Shown here piece after piece: positions 1-5,511 of a stretch of 5,511 nucleotides of DNA. Numbering within the stretch: the stretch's first letter is position 1; each line of letters starts with the position of its first letter. A program made the position numbers and the translations under genes. A model generated the notes under the pieces. The model searched no databases. It was not told the origin of the DNA and saw only the letters and a list, made by a program, of their open reading frames with translations. The DNA is taken from contig JAPPKR010000014.1 of the NCBI GenBank assembly GCA_028819835.1, positions 1-5,511 of the forward strand, written 5' to 3'. This DNA comes from a bacterium. GTDB lineage: Bacteria; Actinomycetota; Acidimicrobiia; UBA5794; ZC4RG35.

Positions 1-2
1 TG

Positions 3-731
3 AACCTGCGTGCCTCCTATCACCAGGAGACCGAGGAGATGGTCGAGCGTCTCACTGAAGACTTGGGCGTTACGAGAGTGGCGGTTCTGTACCAGAACGA
101 TTCCTATGGGCAGACCGGTCTCGATGGAGCGCTCCAGGCTTTGGAGCGCCGCGGTCTTTCTCCTGTGGCCTCTTGGTACTACCCGCGGAACACCAGTGCT
201 GTAAAGAATGCCGTGCTGAACATCGTGGAAGCCGATCCCGAGGCGGTCATAATGATCGGGGCCTATTCACCGGTGGCCAAGACCATCAACCTGATGCGCC
301 AAGACATTGATCCGGTGTTCATGACGGTCTCTTTCGTGGGCAGCAACGCATTGGCGGAAGAGTTGGGGTCTGATGGGACCGGCGTCTATGTCACTCAGGT
401 GGTGCCCCTTCCCGGAGACACCGCTGTGCCCATGGTTTCCGCCTATCAGAACGCGCTGAAGGCATTCGACGCCGATGCGGCGCCGGGTTTCGTGTCGCTG
501 GAAGGTTATCTGGCCGGACGTTTGGCCATCGCCGGCTTGCAGTTGTGCGGTTCCGAGGTCAGCCGGGAGTGTTTCCTGGGAGCCGTTCGCGACGCCGGGA
601 CGGTTGATCTTGATGGGATGAGTCTCCACTACGGACAAGACGACAATCAAGGTTCCGACGCCGTGTTTGTGACGGTTATCGGCGATGACGGGGAATATCA
701 CGTGGTTGAGAGTCTGGGAGAGAGACGATGA
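3..731 (+). CDS. Branched-chain amino acid-type ABC transporter substrate-binding protein (LivJ/LivK-like, Peripla_BP_6), 5' partial
   Basis: The reading frame is open from the left edge and gives the C-terminal 242 residues; signal peptide and first part of lobe 1 lie outside the window. Family hallmarks visible: an opening NLRASY, VAVLYQNDSYGQTG (about residues 27-39), a VGSNALAEELG stretch leading into GVYVTQVVPLP (112-137), the hinge-region helix SLEGYLAGRLAIAGLQ (165-180), and a late QDDNQGSDAVFVTVI strand (212-226). These fit type I periplasmic binding proteins that bind amino acids or similar small polar ligands outside the membrane. Two nearby cysteines (182 and 190) could form a disulfide. 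The stop codon overlaps the next gene's start (ATGA, 728-731), so the two are probably translationally coupled. No permease or ATPase gene is visible, and the neighbour is a membrane sensor-like protein, so this binding protein may serve signalling rather than transport; that is inference. Ligand unknown. Confidence 0.9.
   Translation, partial: NLRASYHQETEEMVERLTEDLGVTRVAVLYQNDSYGQTGLDGALQALERRGLSPVASWYYPRNTSAVKNAVLNIVEADPEAVIMIGAYSPVAKTINLMRQDIDPVFMTVSFVGSNALAEELGSDGTGVYVTQVVPLPGDTAVPMVSAYQNALKAFDADAAPGFVSLEGYLAGRLAIAGLQLCGSEVSRECFLGAVRDAGTVDLDGMSLHYGQDDNQGSDAVFVTVIGDDGEYHVVESLGERR
716..720 (+). promoter_or_regulatory. Ribosome binding site that decides the sensor gene start
   Basis: GGGAG lies 7 bases before the ATG at 728, inside the end of the binding-protein gene. 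It supports translation starting at 728 in the ATGA overlap, not at the upstream in-frame ATG at 685 of the main reading frame. Confidence 0.6.
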
Positions 732-1806
732 CAGCACGAGTCGGCTCCGCTCCCCTGAAGGTGATCGTGGCCTTGTCGCTGGTTGTCACTCTGGCCTCGG
801 TGGGGGATGGCTGGCCACTGGCGATCTGACCGGCGACGAAGCTCCAGATGCAGATGTCCAGGCTCTGGCCGCCGTTTTGGAGGTTTCCCGGCATTCCAAT
901 GCTCTGGCGTTGATCGGTTCGGTCGAGACGAACCTAAATATGACGAGAGAGAGTGTGATCGCTTCGAGGACAGCCGTAGCAGAGCACAAGACCCGGCTTT
1001 CCGAACAACTGGCCGTCCTTGATGGCGGGAGATATGCCACAAGGATGGAGAAAATCAGAGAGCAAGTCGGACTGCTGGTCTCCAACGTTGATCGCATAGA
1101 GGCGGGACGTCCCGATCTTCTGAGGTCGTTGCTTGCTGGAACGCGTAACAGCCAAGAGTTGAACATGCTCACTGTACGCGAGCTCCAGCCGGCGCTCAAC
1201 ACCAGCGTGGACAACCAGTTTTACTACATGATGACCGGCAGGAGCGAATTCAGGGATGCAGCCACAGGTGATCCGATGAATCGGGAAGAATTGCTGCGTT
1301 ATCACCATTTGGCCTCCTTGCAGCGTTCGGTGACAGTAGGGCACCTGATCTTGGCGGCCGCCTACCGGATGCCGAATCCACCTCTGGTCACAAACGTTGA
1401 GGGTGGGTTCGTTTCCGCCGCTCAACGCGCCAGGAGAGACATCGAATACCTCTCCGCGCACGGCGGACCGGACATAGACGCATCGGTCATTCCTCTTGCC
1501 GAGAGGCTGTTCCAAATAGACGCCACCGGATCAACCACTTTTGACGAGATAAGGACAAGGCTGTCAAGGGCGGTGTTGGAGCGGGAATTGATCGCCATCA
1601 ACCATCAGGTGCAGGACAGACTCGATACAGAGATCGATGGTCTTGTCGAGGAGATCAAACAGGCCGCAGCGGTTTCCGCAGATGAGACCGAGCAGGCGGC
1701 TTCCACCGCGCAGGCCGTGCTGATAGGCATAGCTATCGCAGGCATCATCGCCACCCTGGTGGGCGTTCGCCACCTCAAGCCGAGGAGCGCGGCCGGCGGA
1801 GACTGA
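728..1806 (+). CDS. Two-helix membrane-anchored sensor-like protein without output domain; disrupted by a -1 frameshift near the N-terminus
   Basis: No specific family is recognised. From ATG 728 the frame encodes a short polar start and a hydrophobic helix (residues about 11-26), then reaches a stop at 827-829. The long frame ending at 1806 is shifted by one base. Joining them at the G run 802-806 gives a 359-residue protein whose first helix continues smoothly through GGWLATG. Residues about 31-329 are polar, lack cysteine, and contain long heptad-like helical stretches (for example 65-130) and a distinctive NQFYYMMTGR at 163-172. A second helix (about 330-347) is followed by only about 12 residues. 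This is the layout of the periplasmic sensor region of histidine kinases, cyclases or chemoreceptors, but no HAMP or catalytic domain follows. The ATGA overlap with the binding-protein gene suggests the two proteins work together, perhaps with the binding protein presenting ligand. The coding frame is long and intact after the shift, so a sequencing or assembly error is as likely as a true mutation. Sensor role is inference. Confidence 0.6.
802..806 (+). other. Probable frameshift site (run of five Gs)
   Basis: Before the run, the frame starting at 728 is coding-like (start codon, ribosome binding site, hydrophobic helix). After it, the frame one base back is coding-like for 1 kb. One extra G here would fuse the two seamlessly. 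The local codons GTG GGG GAT do not make a classical X XXY YYZ slippery heptamer, and no strong stem-loop was noticed downstream, so programmed frameshifting is the less favoured explanation. Confidence 0.6.
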
Positions 1807-1883
1807 GGCCATGCCCTCCAGTAGGGATCCTGGCTAAGTCTTCAGACACTCCGGAACCCCACCGGTGATCCCGTGCAGAGATG

Positions 1884-2897
1884 CTAGAGCTTCAGTCGCT
1901 CCGCTAGTTGGACGGCGTTCAGGGCCGCTCCCTTGCGGAGGTTGTCTCCCACTGCCCACAAGTTGATCCCCCCTGGGGCTCCCACCGTCTCCCGTACCCG
2001 GCCGACCAGGGTGCGGTCCCGCCCGGCGCTGTCGAGAGGGGTGGGCGGGATGTCCTCCCAGACCTCCACTCCGGGAGCGGCGGAGAGGATTCGCACCGCC
2101 TCGTCCCGGTCGATGGGGCGTTCGAACCACACGGAGGCGGCCAATCCGTGCCCGACCATCACGGGCACTCTCACGCAGGTGGGTTCAACGTCCAACCCCG
2201 GAAGGTCGAGAATCTTGCGGGACTCGTTGACCAGCTTCCACTCCTCGTCGGTATAGCCCCGTCGGGCCTCCGAGCCTGCCAGGGGCAGCACGTTGAAACC
2301 GATGGGGCGACTGTAAACCTCGGTCCCCGGATCGGTCCACCGTCCCTGTGCCAAAGCTGACCGATCATCCCGAAAGTGCTCTATCTGATCGGACAGTTCG
2401 GCCATCCCCTTCTGGCCCGAGCCTGAGACCGACTGATAGGAGGTGGCCACCATCGAACGGAGTCCGGCTGCCCGGTGGAGAGGGGCGACCGCCATCATCA
2501 GCACCATGGTGGTGCAGTTGGGGTTGGCGACCACTCCCTGGTGTGACTCCAAGGCATGGTCGTTCACATCCGCCACCACCAGCGGAACCCGGGGGTCCAT
2601 CCGGAAACGGGACGAGTTGTCGATCACCACCGCCCCGGCTTCCACGAACCGCGGGCCATGGGTCTCCGACCGGGAGGCGCCCGCCGAGAAGATCGCAATC
2701 TCGACGCCTCCGGGATCGGCCTCATCCAGGTCCTCCACCTCCACCTCGCCCCAGGCCGTGGAGACCTTCTTCCCGGCCGAGCGCGCCGAGGCCATGAGAC
2801 GCAGGCGGCCAATCGGGAAATCCCGTTCGGCGAGGATGTCCAGCGCAGTCCGGCCCACTGCTCCAGTGGCGCCCACTAGGGCAAGGTCGATGCTCAT
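1884..2897 (-). CDS. asd: Aspartate-semialdehyde dehydrogenase
   Basis: Catalyses NADPH-dependent reductive dephosphorylation of L-aspartyl-4-phosphate to L-aspartate semialdehyde, the branch compound for lysine/diaminopimelate, threonine and methionine; cytoplasmic. The 337-residue product has the usual length. Visible motifs: the nucleotide-binding loop GATGAVG (9-15), the active-site cysteine in NPNCTT (Cys128), SYQSVSGSG (153-161), the EEWK substrate/dimer region (218-221), RVPVMVGH with Arg243 and the probable acid-base His250, and the C-terminal DNLRKGAALNAVQLAE (318-333). The ATG at 2897 overlaps the lysC stop as ATGA and has a good ribosome binding site, so this start is preferred over an in-frame extension to 3185, which would lie wholly inside lysC and encode 96 low-complexity residues unlike Asd. 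It is second in the lysC-asd operon, supplied directly with aspartyl phosphate by its partner. All key residues are present, so it should be active. Confidence 0.97.
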   Translation of the reverse strand: MSIDLALVGATGAVGRTALDILAERDFPIGRLRLMASARSAGKKVSTAWGEVEVEDLDEADPGGVEIAIFSAGASRSETHGPRFVEAGAVVIDNSSRFRMDPRVPLVVADVNDHALESHQGVVANPNCTTMVLMMAVAPLHRAAGLRSMVATSYQSVSGSGQKGMAELSDQIEHFRDDRSALAQGRWTDPGTEVYSRPIGFNVLPLAGSEARRGYTDEEWKLVNESRKILDLPGLDVEPTCVRVPVMVGHGLAASVWFERPIDRDEAVRILSAAPGVEVWEDIPPTPLDSAGRDRTLVGRVRETVGAPGGINLWAVGDNLRKGAALNAVQLAERLKL

Positions 2898-4138
2898 GCC
2901 CCTCTTTCCTCCCGGATCAATGGTGGGCGAAACTCGCGGTGGAGTACCTGCACGGCCTTCTGCATCTGGGATTGTTCCACCACGCAGGAGATCCTGATGG
3001 TGGAGGTGGAGATCATCTCGATATTGATGCCCGCCTCGCCCAAGGTTCGGAATACCCGGGCCGCTACGCCCGGTTCGGTCTTCATTCCTGCTCCAATCAG
3101 TGAGACCTTGGCTATGTCGTTGCGGATCTCCACGCCGGACGCTCTCACATGCCGACCCACCAGCCTGACCACCTCCTCGGCCCATTCCATCGAACTCTTG
3201 GGGATGGTGAAGCTGATGTCGGACAGGCCCTCGCGGGAAACGTTCTGGACGATCATGTCGACGTTCACGCTCGCCTCCGCCAGCGGTTCGAAGATCGAGG
3301 CCGCGACGCCGGGTTGGTCGGGAACTTCCCGTAGGGTGATCTTCGCCTCCGAGGAGTCGTGGGCGATTCCGCTGACTATGGCTTGTTCCATGCGCTCCAT
3401 CTCGGTGGCCTTTCTAATCCAGGTGCCGGGTGAATCCGTAAAGGAGGATCGTACGTGGATGGGGACGCCGTATCGGCGACCAACCTCCACCGCCCTGGGA
3501 ACGAGCACTCCCGCTCCCCCGGCGGCCAACTCCATCATCTCCTCATAGGAGATCTCTTCCAGTTTCTGCGCCTCGGAGACTATCCGGGGATCGGCGGTCA
3601 TCACCCCCGGCACATCAGTGTAGATCTCGGCGACATCTCCTCCCAAGGCAGCGGCCAGCGCCACCGCACTGGTGTCGGATCCTCCTCTGCCCAGGGTGGT
3701 GATCTCCTTGGATCGCGGATTGACCCCCTGGAAGCCGGCCACGATCACCACTTTCCCCTCCGCGAGATTGTCGGTGACCCGAGCGCCCGTAATCCCCTCT
3801 ATCTTGGCGGCGCCATGGGTGTCGTCGGTGAGAATCCCGGCCTGGCTGCCGGTCAGGCTGACAGCCTCCACGCCATGGGCGGCGATGGCCATGGCGGTCA
3901 GGGCGATGGAGATGCGCTCGCCTGCGCTCAGCAGCATGTCCATCTCCCTGGCCGGCGGGTTGGGGTTCACTTCCCGGGAGAGGACCACCAGGTCGTCCGT
4001 GGTGTCACCCATGGCGGAGACGACCACCAGCACCTGGGCGCCCGTCCGTCGGGCGCCAACCACCCGGGCTGCCACGCTTCGGATGCGATCGGGCGTCGCG
4101 AGTGAAGACCCGCCGAATTTTTGTACGATTCGCGTCAT
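2894..4138 (-). CDS. lysC: Aspartokinase (aspartate kinase), monofunctional with two ACT domains
   Basis: Phosphorylates L-aspartate with ATP to L-aspartyl-4-phosphate, the committed and usually feedback-controlled step of the aspartate pathway. The 414-residue product is typical of the monofunctional class. Kinase domain (about 1-245): KFGGSS (7-12), VVSAMGDTTDDL (39-50), SAGERIS (71-77), GFQG (135-138), TLGRGGSDTSAVALAAAL (148-165), EIYTDVPGVMTADPRIV (171-187), and EEMMELAAGGAGVLVPRAVE (199-218). Two ACT domains follow (about 265-335 and 343-405), with DMIVQNVS in the first and GAGMKTEPGVAA and EMISTSTIRIS in the second; this pair binds lysine and/or threonine in related enzymes. The ATG at 4138 is the only possible start: an in-frame TAA lies at 4172-4174 with no start codon between. 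No clear Shine-Dalgarno precedes it, only a pyrimidine-rich leader. Methionines 247 and 250 lie where some relatives start a separate regulatory beta subunit. It overlaps asd by four bases. Confidence 0.97.
   Translation of the reverse strand: MTRIVQKFGGSSLATPDRIRSVAARVVGARRTGAQVLVVVSAMGDTTDDLVVLSREVNPNPPAREMDMLLSAGERISIALTAMAIAAHGVEAVSLTGSQAGILTDDTHGAAKIEGITGARVTDNLAEGKVVIVAGFQGVNPRSKEITTLGRGGSDTSAVALAAALGGDVAEIYTDVPGVMTADPRIVSEAQKLEEISYEEMMELAAGGAGVLVPRAVEVGRRYGVPIHVRSSFTDSPGTWIRKATEMERMEQAIVSGIAHDSSEAKITLREVPDQPGVAASIFEPLAEASVNVDMIVQNVSREGLSDISFTIPKSSMEWAEEVVRLVGRHVRASGVEIRNDIAKVSLIGAGMKTEPGVAARVFRTLGEAGINIEMISTSTIRISCVVEQSQMQKAVQVLHREFRPPLIREERGA
2908..2913 (-). promoter_or_regulatory. 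Ribosome binding site of asd
   Basis: On the minus strand, GGGAGG sits 10 bases before the asd ATG, within the last codons of lysC. With the ATGA overlap it fixes the asd start and suggests coupled translation with some independent initiation. Confidence 0.6.
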
Positions 4139-4187
4139 TCCAAGGAAGGGAGGGAGATCAACAACCTCATGTTACGGCCTGGCGCCC

Positions 4188-4200
4188 GGTCCTCAGGACC
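4188..4200. repeat. Perfect 13-base inverted repeat, possible operator
   Basis: GGTCCT C AGGACC: two 6-base arms around one central base, centred about 56 bases upstream of the lysC start and close to where a -35 would fall for the weak minus-strand TAACAT. It could bind a dimeric regulator, but a short palindrome of this size can occur by chance in GC-rich DNA. Confidence 0.3.
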
Positions 4201-4238
4201 CCTTTCGCCTCGGCGGTCCATGGCCGCCACCGGGTGCG

Positions 4239-4244
4239 TACAAT
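4239..4244 (+). promoter_or_regulatory. -10-like box for the cyclophilin-PHP unit
   Basis: TACAAT matches the TANNNT consensus of housekeeping sigma factors and is AT-rich in a GC-rich setting. It would put the transcript start near 4251, about 50 bases before the GTG start, leaving room for the ribosome binding site at 4285-4290. No good -35 is visible, which is common in actinobacterial promoters. Confidence 0.4.
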
Positions 4245-4284
4245 GTTTTCGAAAGACCACGCCGGCGATCCGACCGATCGGCAC

Positions 4285-4290
4285 AGGAGA
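4285..4290 (+). promoter_or_regulatory. Ribosome binding site supporting the GTG start at 4301
   Basis: AGGAGA lies 10 bases before GTG 4301, a normal spacing. It favours this start over upstream in-frame ATGs at 4121 and 4169, which would add residues with no recognisable family character and would lie before the likely promoter. Confidence 0.55.
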
Positions 4291-4300
4291 GTCCGTTCAG

Positions 4301-5092
4301 GTGAGCAAGGCAAAGCGACAGCGTCAGAAGGCCGCCAAGGCGGCGCGTCTCCAGGCGGAGCGGAAGAAGGCATCCCGGAAGGAGAACCTGAAGCGACTGG
4401 GGATCGGGGTAGCCATGGCGGTGGTCCTGGTGGCGGTGCTGGTGGTCTGCACTTCGAGGGGGGATCAGCCCGACGAGGCGGCCTCCCCGGAGTTGTCCGG
4501 CGACTACCAGGAGTACCGGGAGAAACCCACCGCCTGCGGAGCGCAGGCGCCTCCTCCTCTGCAGGGGATGACCTTCAACGACTTCGTCACACAGGGGATC
4601 ACCCCCGACTCGTCGGTCTTCGCCCGGGTGGAGACCTCATGCGGGACGGTGGTCATGGAACTGGACACACGCTATGCCGCAACTGTCAATTCCTTTGTCT
4701 TCCTGGCTAGGGAGGGGTACTACGACGGCACGGTCTTCCACCGCGTGTTGGAGGGTTTCGTCGCCCAGGGTGGCGACCCCACTGCCACCGGACGGGGAGA
4801 CGCCGGATACGAGATCGCCGACGAGTTCCCACCCGAAGACTTCCAGTACGAGCGAGGGGTGGTCGCCATGGCCAACGCCGGGAAGAACACCACCGGCAGC
4901 CAGTTCTTCTGGATGCTGGATGACGCCCCCTTCCTGAACCCGCAATACAACGTACTGGGACGGATAGTCGAAGGCCTGGAGGTACTGGACTTGATTGCGC
5001 AGGTGCCCACCGTCCTTTCCTCCACAGGTGAGCAGAGCCTTCCCAGGGAAGCCATCTACATCGAGTCGGTGACGATCACCGTCGAATCCTGA
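4301..5092 (+). CDS. Membrane-anchored cyclophilin-type peptidyl-prolyl cis-trans isomerase
   Basis: Speeds cis-trans isomerisation of X-Pro bonds, helping proteins fold, here probably at the outer face of the cytoplasmic membrane. The 263-residue product starts at GTG with a strongly basic Lys/Arg/Ala/Gln-rich tail (1-32), one hydrophobic helix (about 33-50), and a linker to about 105. The cyclophilin domain (about 107-262) shows FHRV (146-149; Arg148 is the catalytic arginine equivalent), GFVAQGGDPTATGRGDAGY (152-170), DEF (174-176), GVVAMANAGKNTTGSQFF (186-203) and VLGRIVEGLEVLD (218-230). All core residues are present, so it should be active. The basic tail would stay in the cytoplasm, with the domain outside. 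Cys50 is preceded by LVV, a poor lipobox, so anchoring by an uncleaved helix is more likely than lipidation. The PHP gene starts 13 bases after the stop, suggesting co-transcription; no functional link between them is obvious. Confidence 0.93.
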   Translation: MSKAKRQRQKAAKAARLQAERKKASRKENLKRLGIGVAMAVVLVAVLVVCTSRGDQPDEAASPELSGDYQEYREKPTACGAQAPPPLQGMTFNDFVTQGITPDSSVFARVETSCGTVVMELDTRYAATVNSFVFLAREGYYDGTVFHRVLEGFVAQGGDPTATGRGDAGYEIADEFPPEDFQYERGVVAMANAGKNTTGSQFFWMLDDAPFLNPQYNVLGRIVEGLEVLDLIAQVPTVLSSTGEQSLPREAIYIESVTITVES

Positions 5093-5105
5093 TCGGGCCC
5101 CTGCT

Positions 5106-5511
5106 ATGGGGGTCGATCTGCACACCCACACCACCGCCTCGGACGGTTCCGACTCTCCGGCCGAGCTGGTCTCCGCCGCCGCAGCGTTGGGACTGTCGGC
5201 GGTGGCCGTCACCGATCATGACACGACCGAAGGGCTGGCCGAAGCGGAAGCAGCCGCCTCCCGGGCCGGGATTGAACTGGTCAAGGGATTGGAGTTGTCC
5301 CTTCAGTGGGGTCTCGGCGCCATGCATTTGCTGGTGTTGCTGATCGAGGACCGCGACTATCTCTCATCCCGGCTGGTCCGGGTGCGGGAGGGGAGGACCC
5401 GGCGCAATCTGAAAGTAGTGGAGCTGCTGCGCTCCCGGGGCATGGACGTCACCCTTGAGGAGGTGAGGGAGGAAGGCGGGTCGGGGACTATCGGAAGACC
5501 GCATCTTGCTT
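5106..5511 (+). CDS. PHP-domain metal-dependent phosphoesterase (YciV/TrpH-like), 3' partial
   Basis: The first 135 residues of a PHP (polymerase and histidinol phosphatase) protein. Metal-binding signatures are in order: DLHTHTTASDGS (His6, His8, Asp13), TDHDT (His38), GLELS (Glu63), MHLL (His74) and GRPH (His133), matching the stand-alone COG0613 group, whose studied E. coli member YciV (RNase AM) acts as a 5'-3' exonuclease and 3',5'-nucleotide bisphosphate phosphatase. The remaining C-terminal ligands lie beyond the window, so a specific substrate cannot be assigned. ATG 5106 is the only start: an in-frame stop lies at 5070-5072 and no other start codon lies between. The ribosome binding site is weak, so translation may depend on coupling to the cyclophilin gene 13 bases upstream. 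Confidence 0.92.
   Translation, partial: MGVDLHTHTTASDGSDSPAELVSAAAALGLSAVAVTDHDTTEGLAEAEAAASRAGIELVKGLELSLQWGLGAMHLLVLLIEDRDYLSSRLVRVREGRTRRNLKVVELLRSRGMDVTLEEVREEGGSGTIGRPHLA

Larger units (their letters stand above)
4139..4300. promoter_or_regulatory. Divergent control region between lysC and the cyclophilin gene
   Basis: The 162-base stretch must hold the promoters of both transcription units. It contains a purine-rich tract on the + strand (about 4142-4158), a 13-base inverted repeat (4188-4200), a GGCGG/CCGCC hairpin with a 7-base loop (4212-4228), a -10-like TACAAT for the right-hand gene (4239-4244), and a possible minus-strand -10-like TAACAT (4174 to 4169) for lysC. No convincing -35 boxes were found. 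There is no room or evident structure for a lysine riboswitch. Confidence 0.5.

Noticed and set aside
685..727. ATG at 685 as the start of the sensor gene
   Set aside because: It would overlap the binding-protein gene by 47 bases and give an N-terminus with no membrane helix (polar, charged). ATG 728 has a ribosome binding site, ATGA overlap and a membrane helix, which points to a frameshift instead.
934..1515. Long minus-strand frame under the sensor gene
   Set aside because: No recognisable motif, no good start context, and it mirrors a real coding frame.
1807..1883. Terminator between the convergent sensor gene and asd
   Set aside because: The best pairing is a 4-base CCGG/CCGG stem (with a bulged CAC/TG extension) and no T-run follows on either strand.
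2898..3185. In-frame extension of asd upstream to 3185
   Set aside because: The added 96 residues lie inside lysC, are Gly/Arg-rich and unlike Asd; the true start has GATGAVG at the normal distance.
4121..4300. ATG 4121 or 4169 as the cyclophilin start
   Set aside because: ATG 4169 does have a purine-rich tract before it, but the extra 44-60 residues look non-coding and lie before the likely promoter; GTG 4301 has its own ribosome binding site and gives the usual basic tail plus membrane helix.
4139..4300. Lysine riboswitch or other leader RNA upstream of lysC
   Set aside because: The gap is too short for the roughly 170-base lysine aptamer plus promoters, and no conserved riboswitch pattern was recognised.
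3455..4304. Long plus-strand frames across lysC and the intergenic region
   Set aside because: Antisense shadows of a highly conserved lysC; the translations are low-complexity and rich in His, Gly, Arg, Ser and Thr.
4439..4456. Lipoprotein signal at Cys50 of the cyclophilin
   Set aside because: The residue before the cysteine is valine, not Gly, Ala or Ser, and the N-terminal basic region is unusually long for a signal peptide.

Overview
The window looks like chromosomal DNA from a GC-rich bacterium, most likely an actinobacterium. The clues are the aspartokinase–aspartate-semialdehyde dehydrogenase operon with an ATGA overlap, the membrane-anchored cyclophilin with a Lys/Arg/Ala-rich N-terminus, and the GTG start. 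The lineage is inferred from protein style and gene order only; no rRNA or other marker gene is present. No mobile element, CRISPR array, tRNA or rRNA was seen.

Left part (1-1806, + strand). The C-terminal 242 residues of a LivJ/LivK-type periplasmic substrate-binding protein end in an ATGA overlap with a second gene. That gene encodes a protein with an N-terminal membrane anchor, about 300 extracytoplasmic, probably helical residues, and a second membrane helix near the C-terminus. This is the layout of a two-helix transmembrane sensor, but no HAMP, kinase, cyclase or GGDEF output follows. The gene carries a -1 frame disruption at a run of five Gs (802-806), close after its start. The pair looks like a binding-protein/membrane-sensor module in which the sensor has lost its output or passes its signal to another protein. 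Base composition here is clearly less GC-rich than in the rest of the window.

Middle part (1884-4138, - strand). lysC (aspartokinase, two ACT domains) followed by asd (aspartate-semialdehyde dehydrogenase) form a tight operon. These are the first two steps of the aspartate pathway to lysine/diaminopimelate, threonine and methionine. asd runs convergently towards the sensor gene across a 77-base gap with no convincing terminator.

Right part (4139-5511). A 162-base divergent control region separates lysC from a + strand pair. The first gene is a single-pass membrane-anchored cyclophilin-type peptidyl-prolyl isomerase; 13 bases later comes the start of a PHP-domain metal-dependent phosphoesterase of the YciV/TrpH kind, cut by the window end. 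The two + strand genes are probably co-transcribed.

The lysC-asd and cyclophilin-PHP blocks are ordinary housekeeping DNA. The part most worth a second look is the left one: the binding protein plus output-less, frameshifted sensor.
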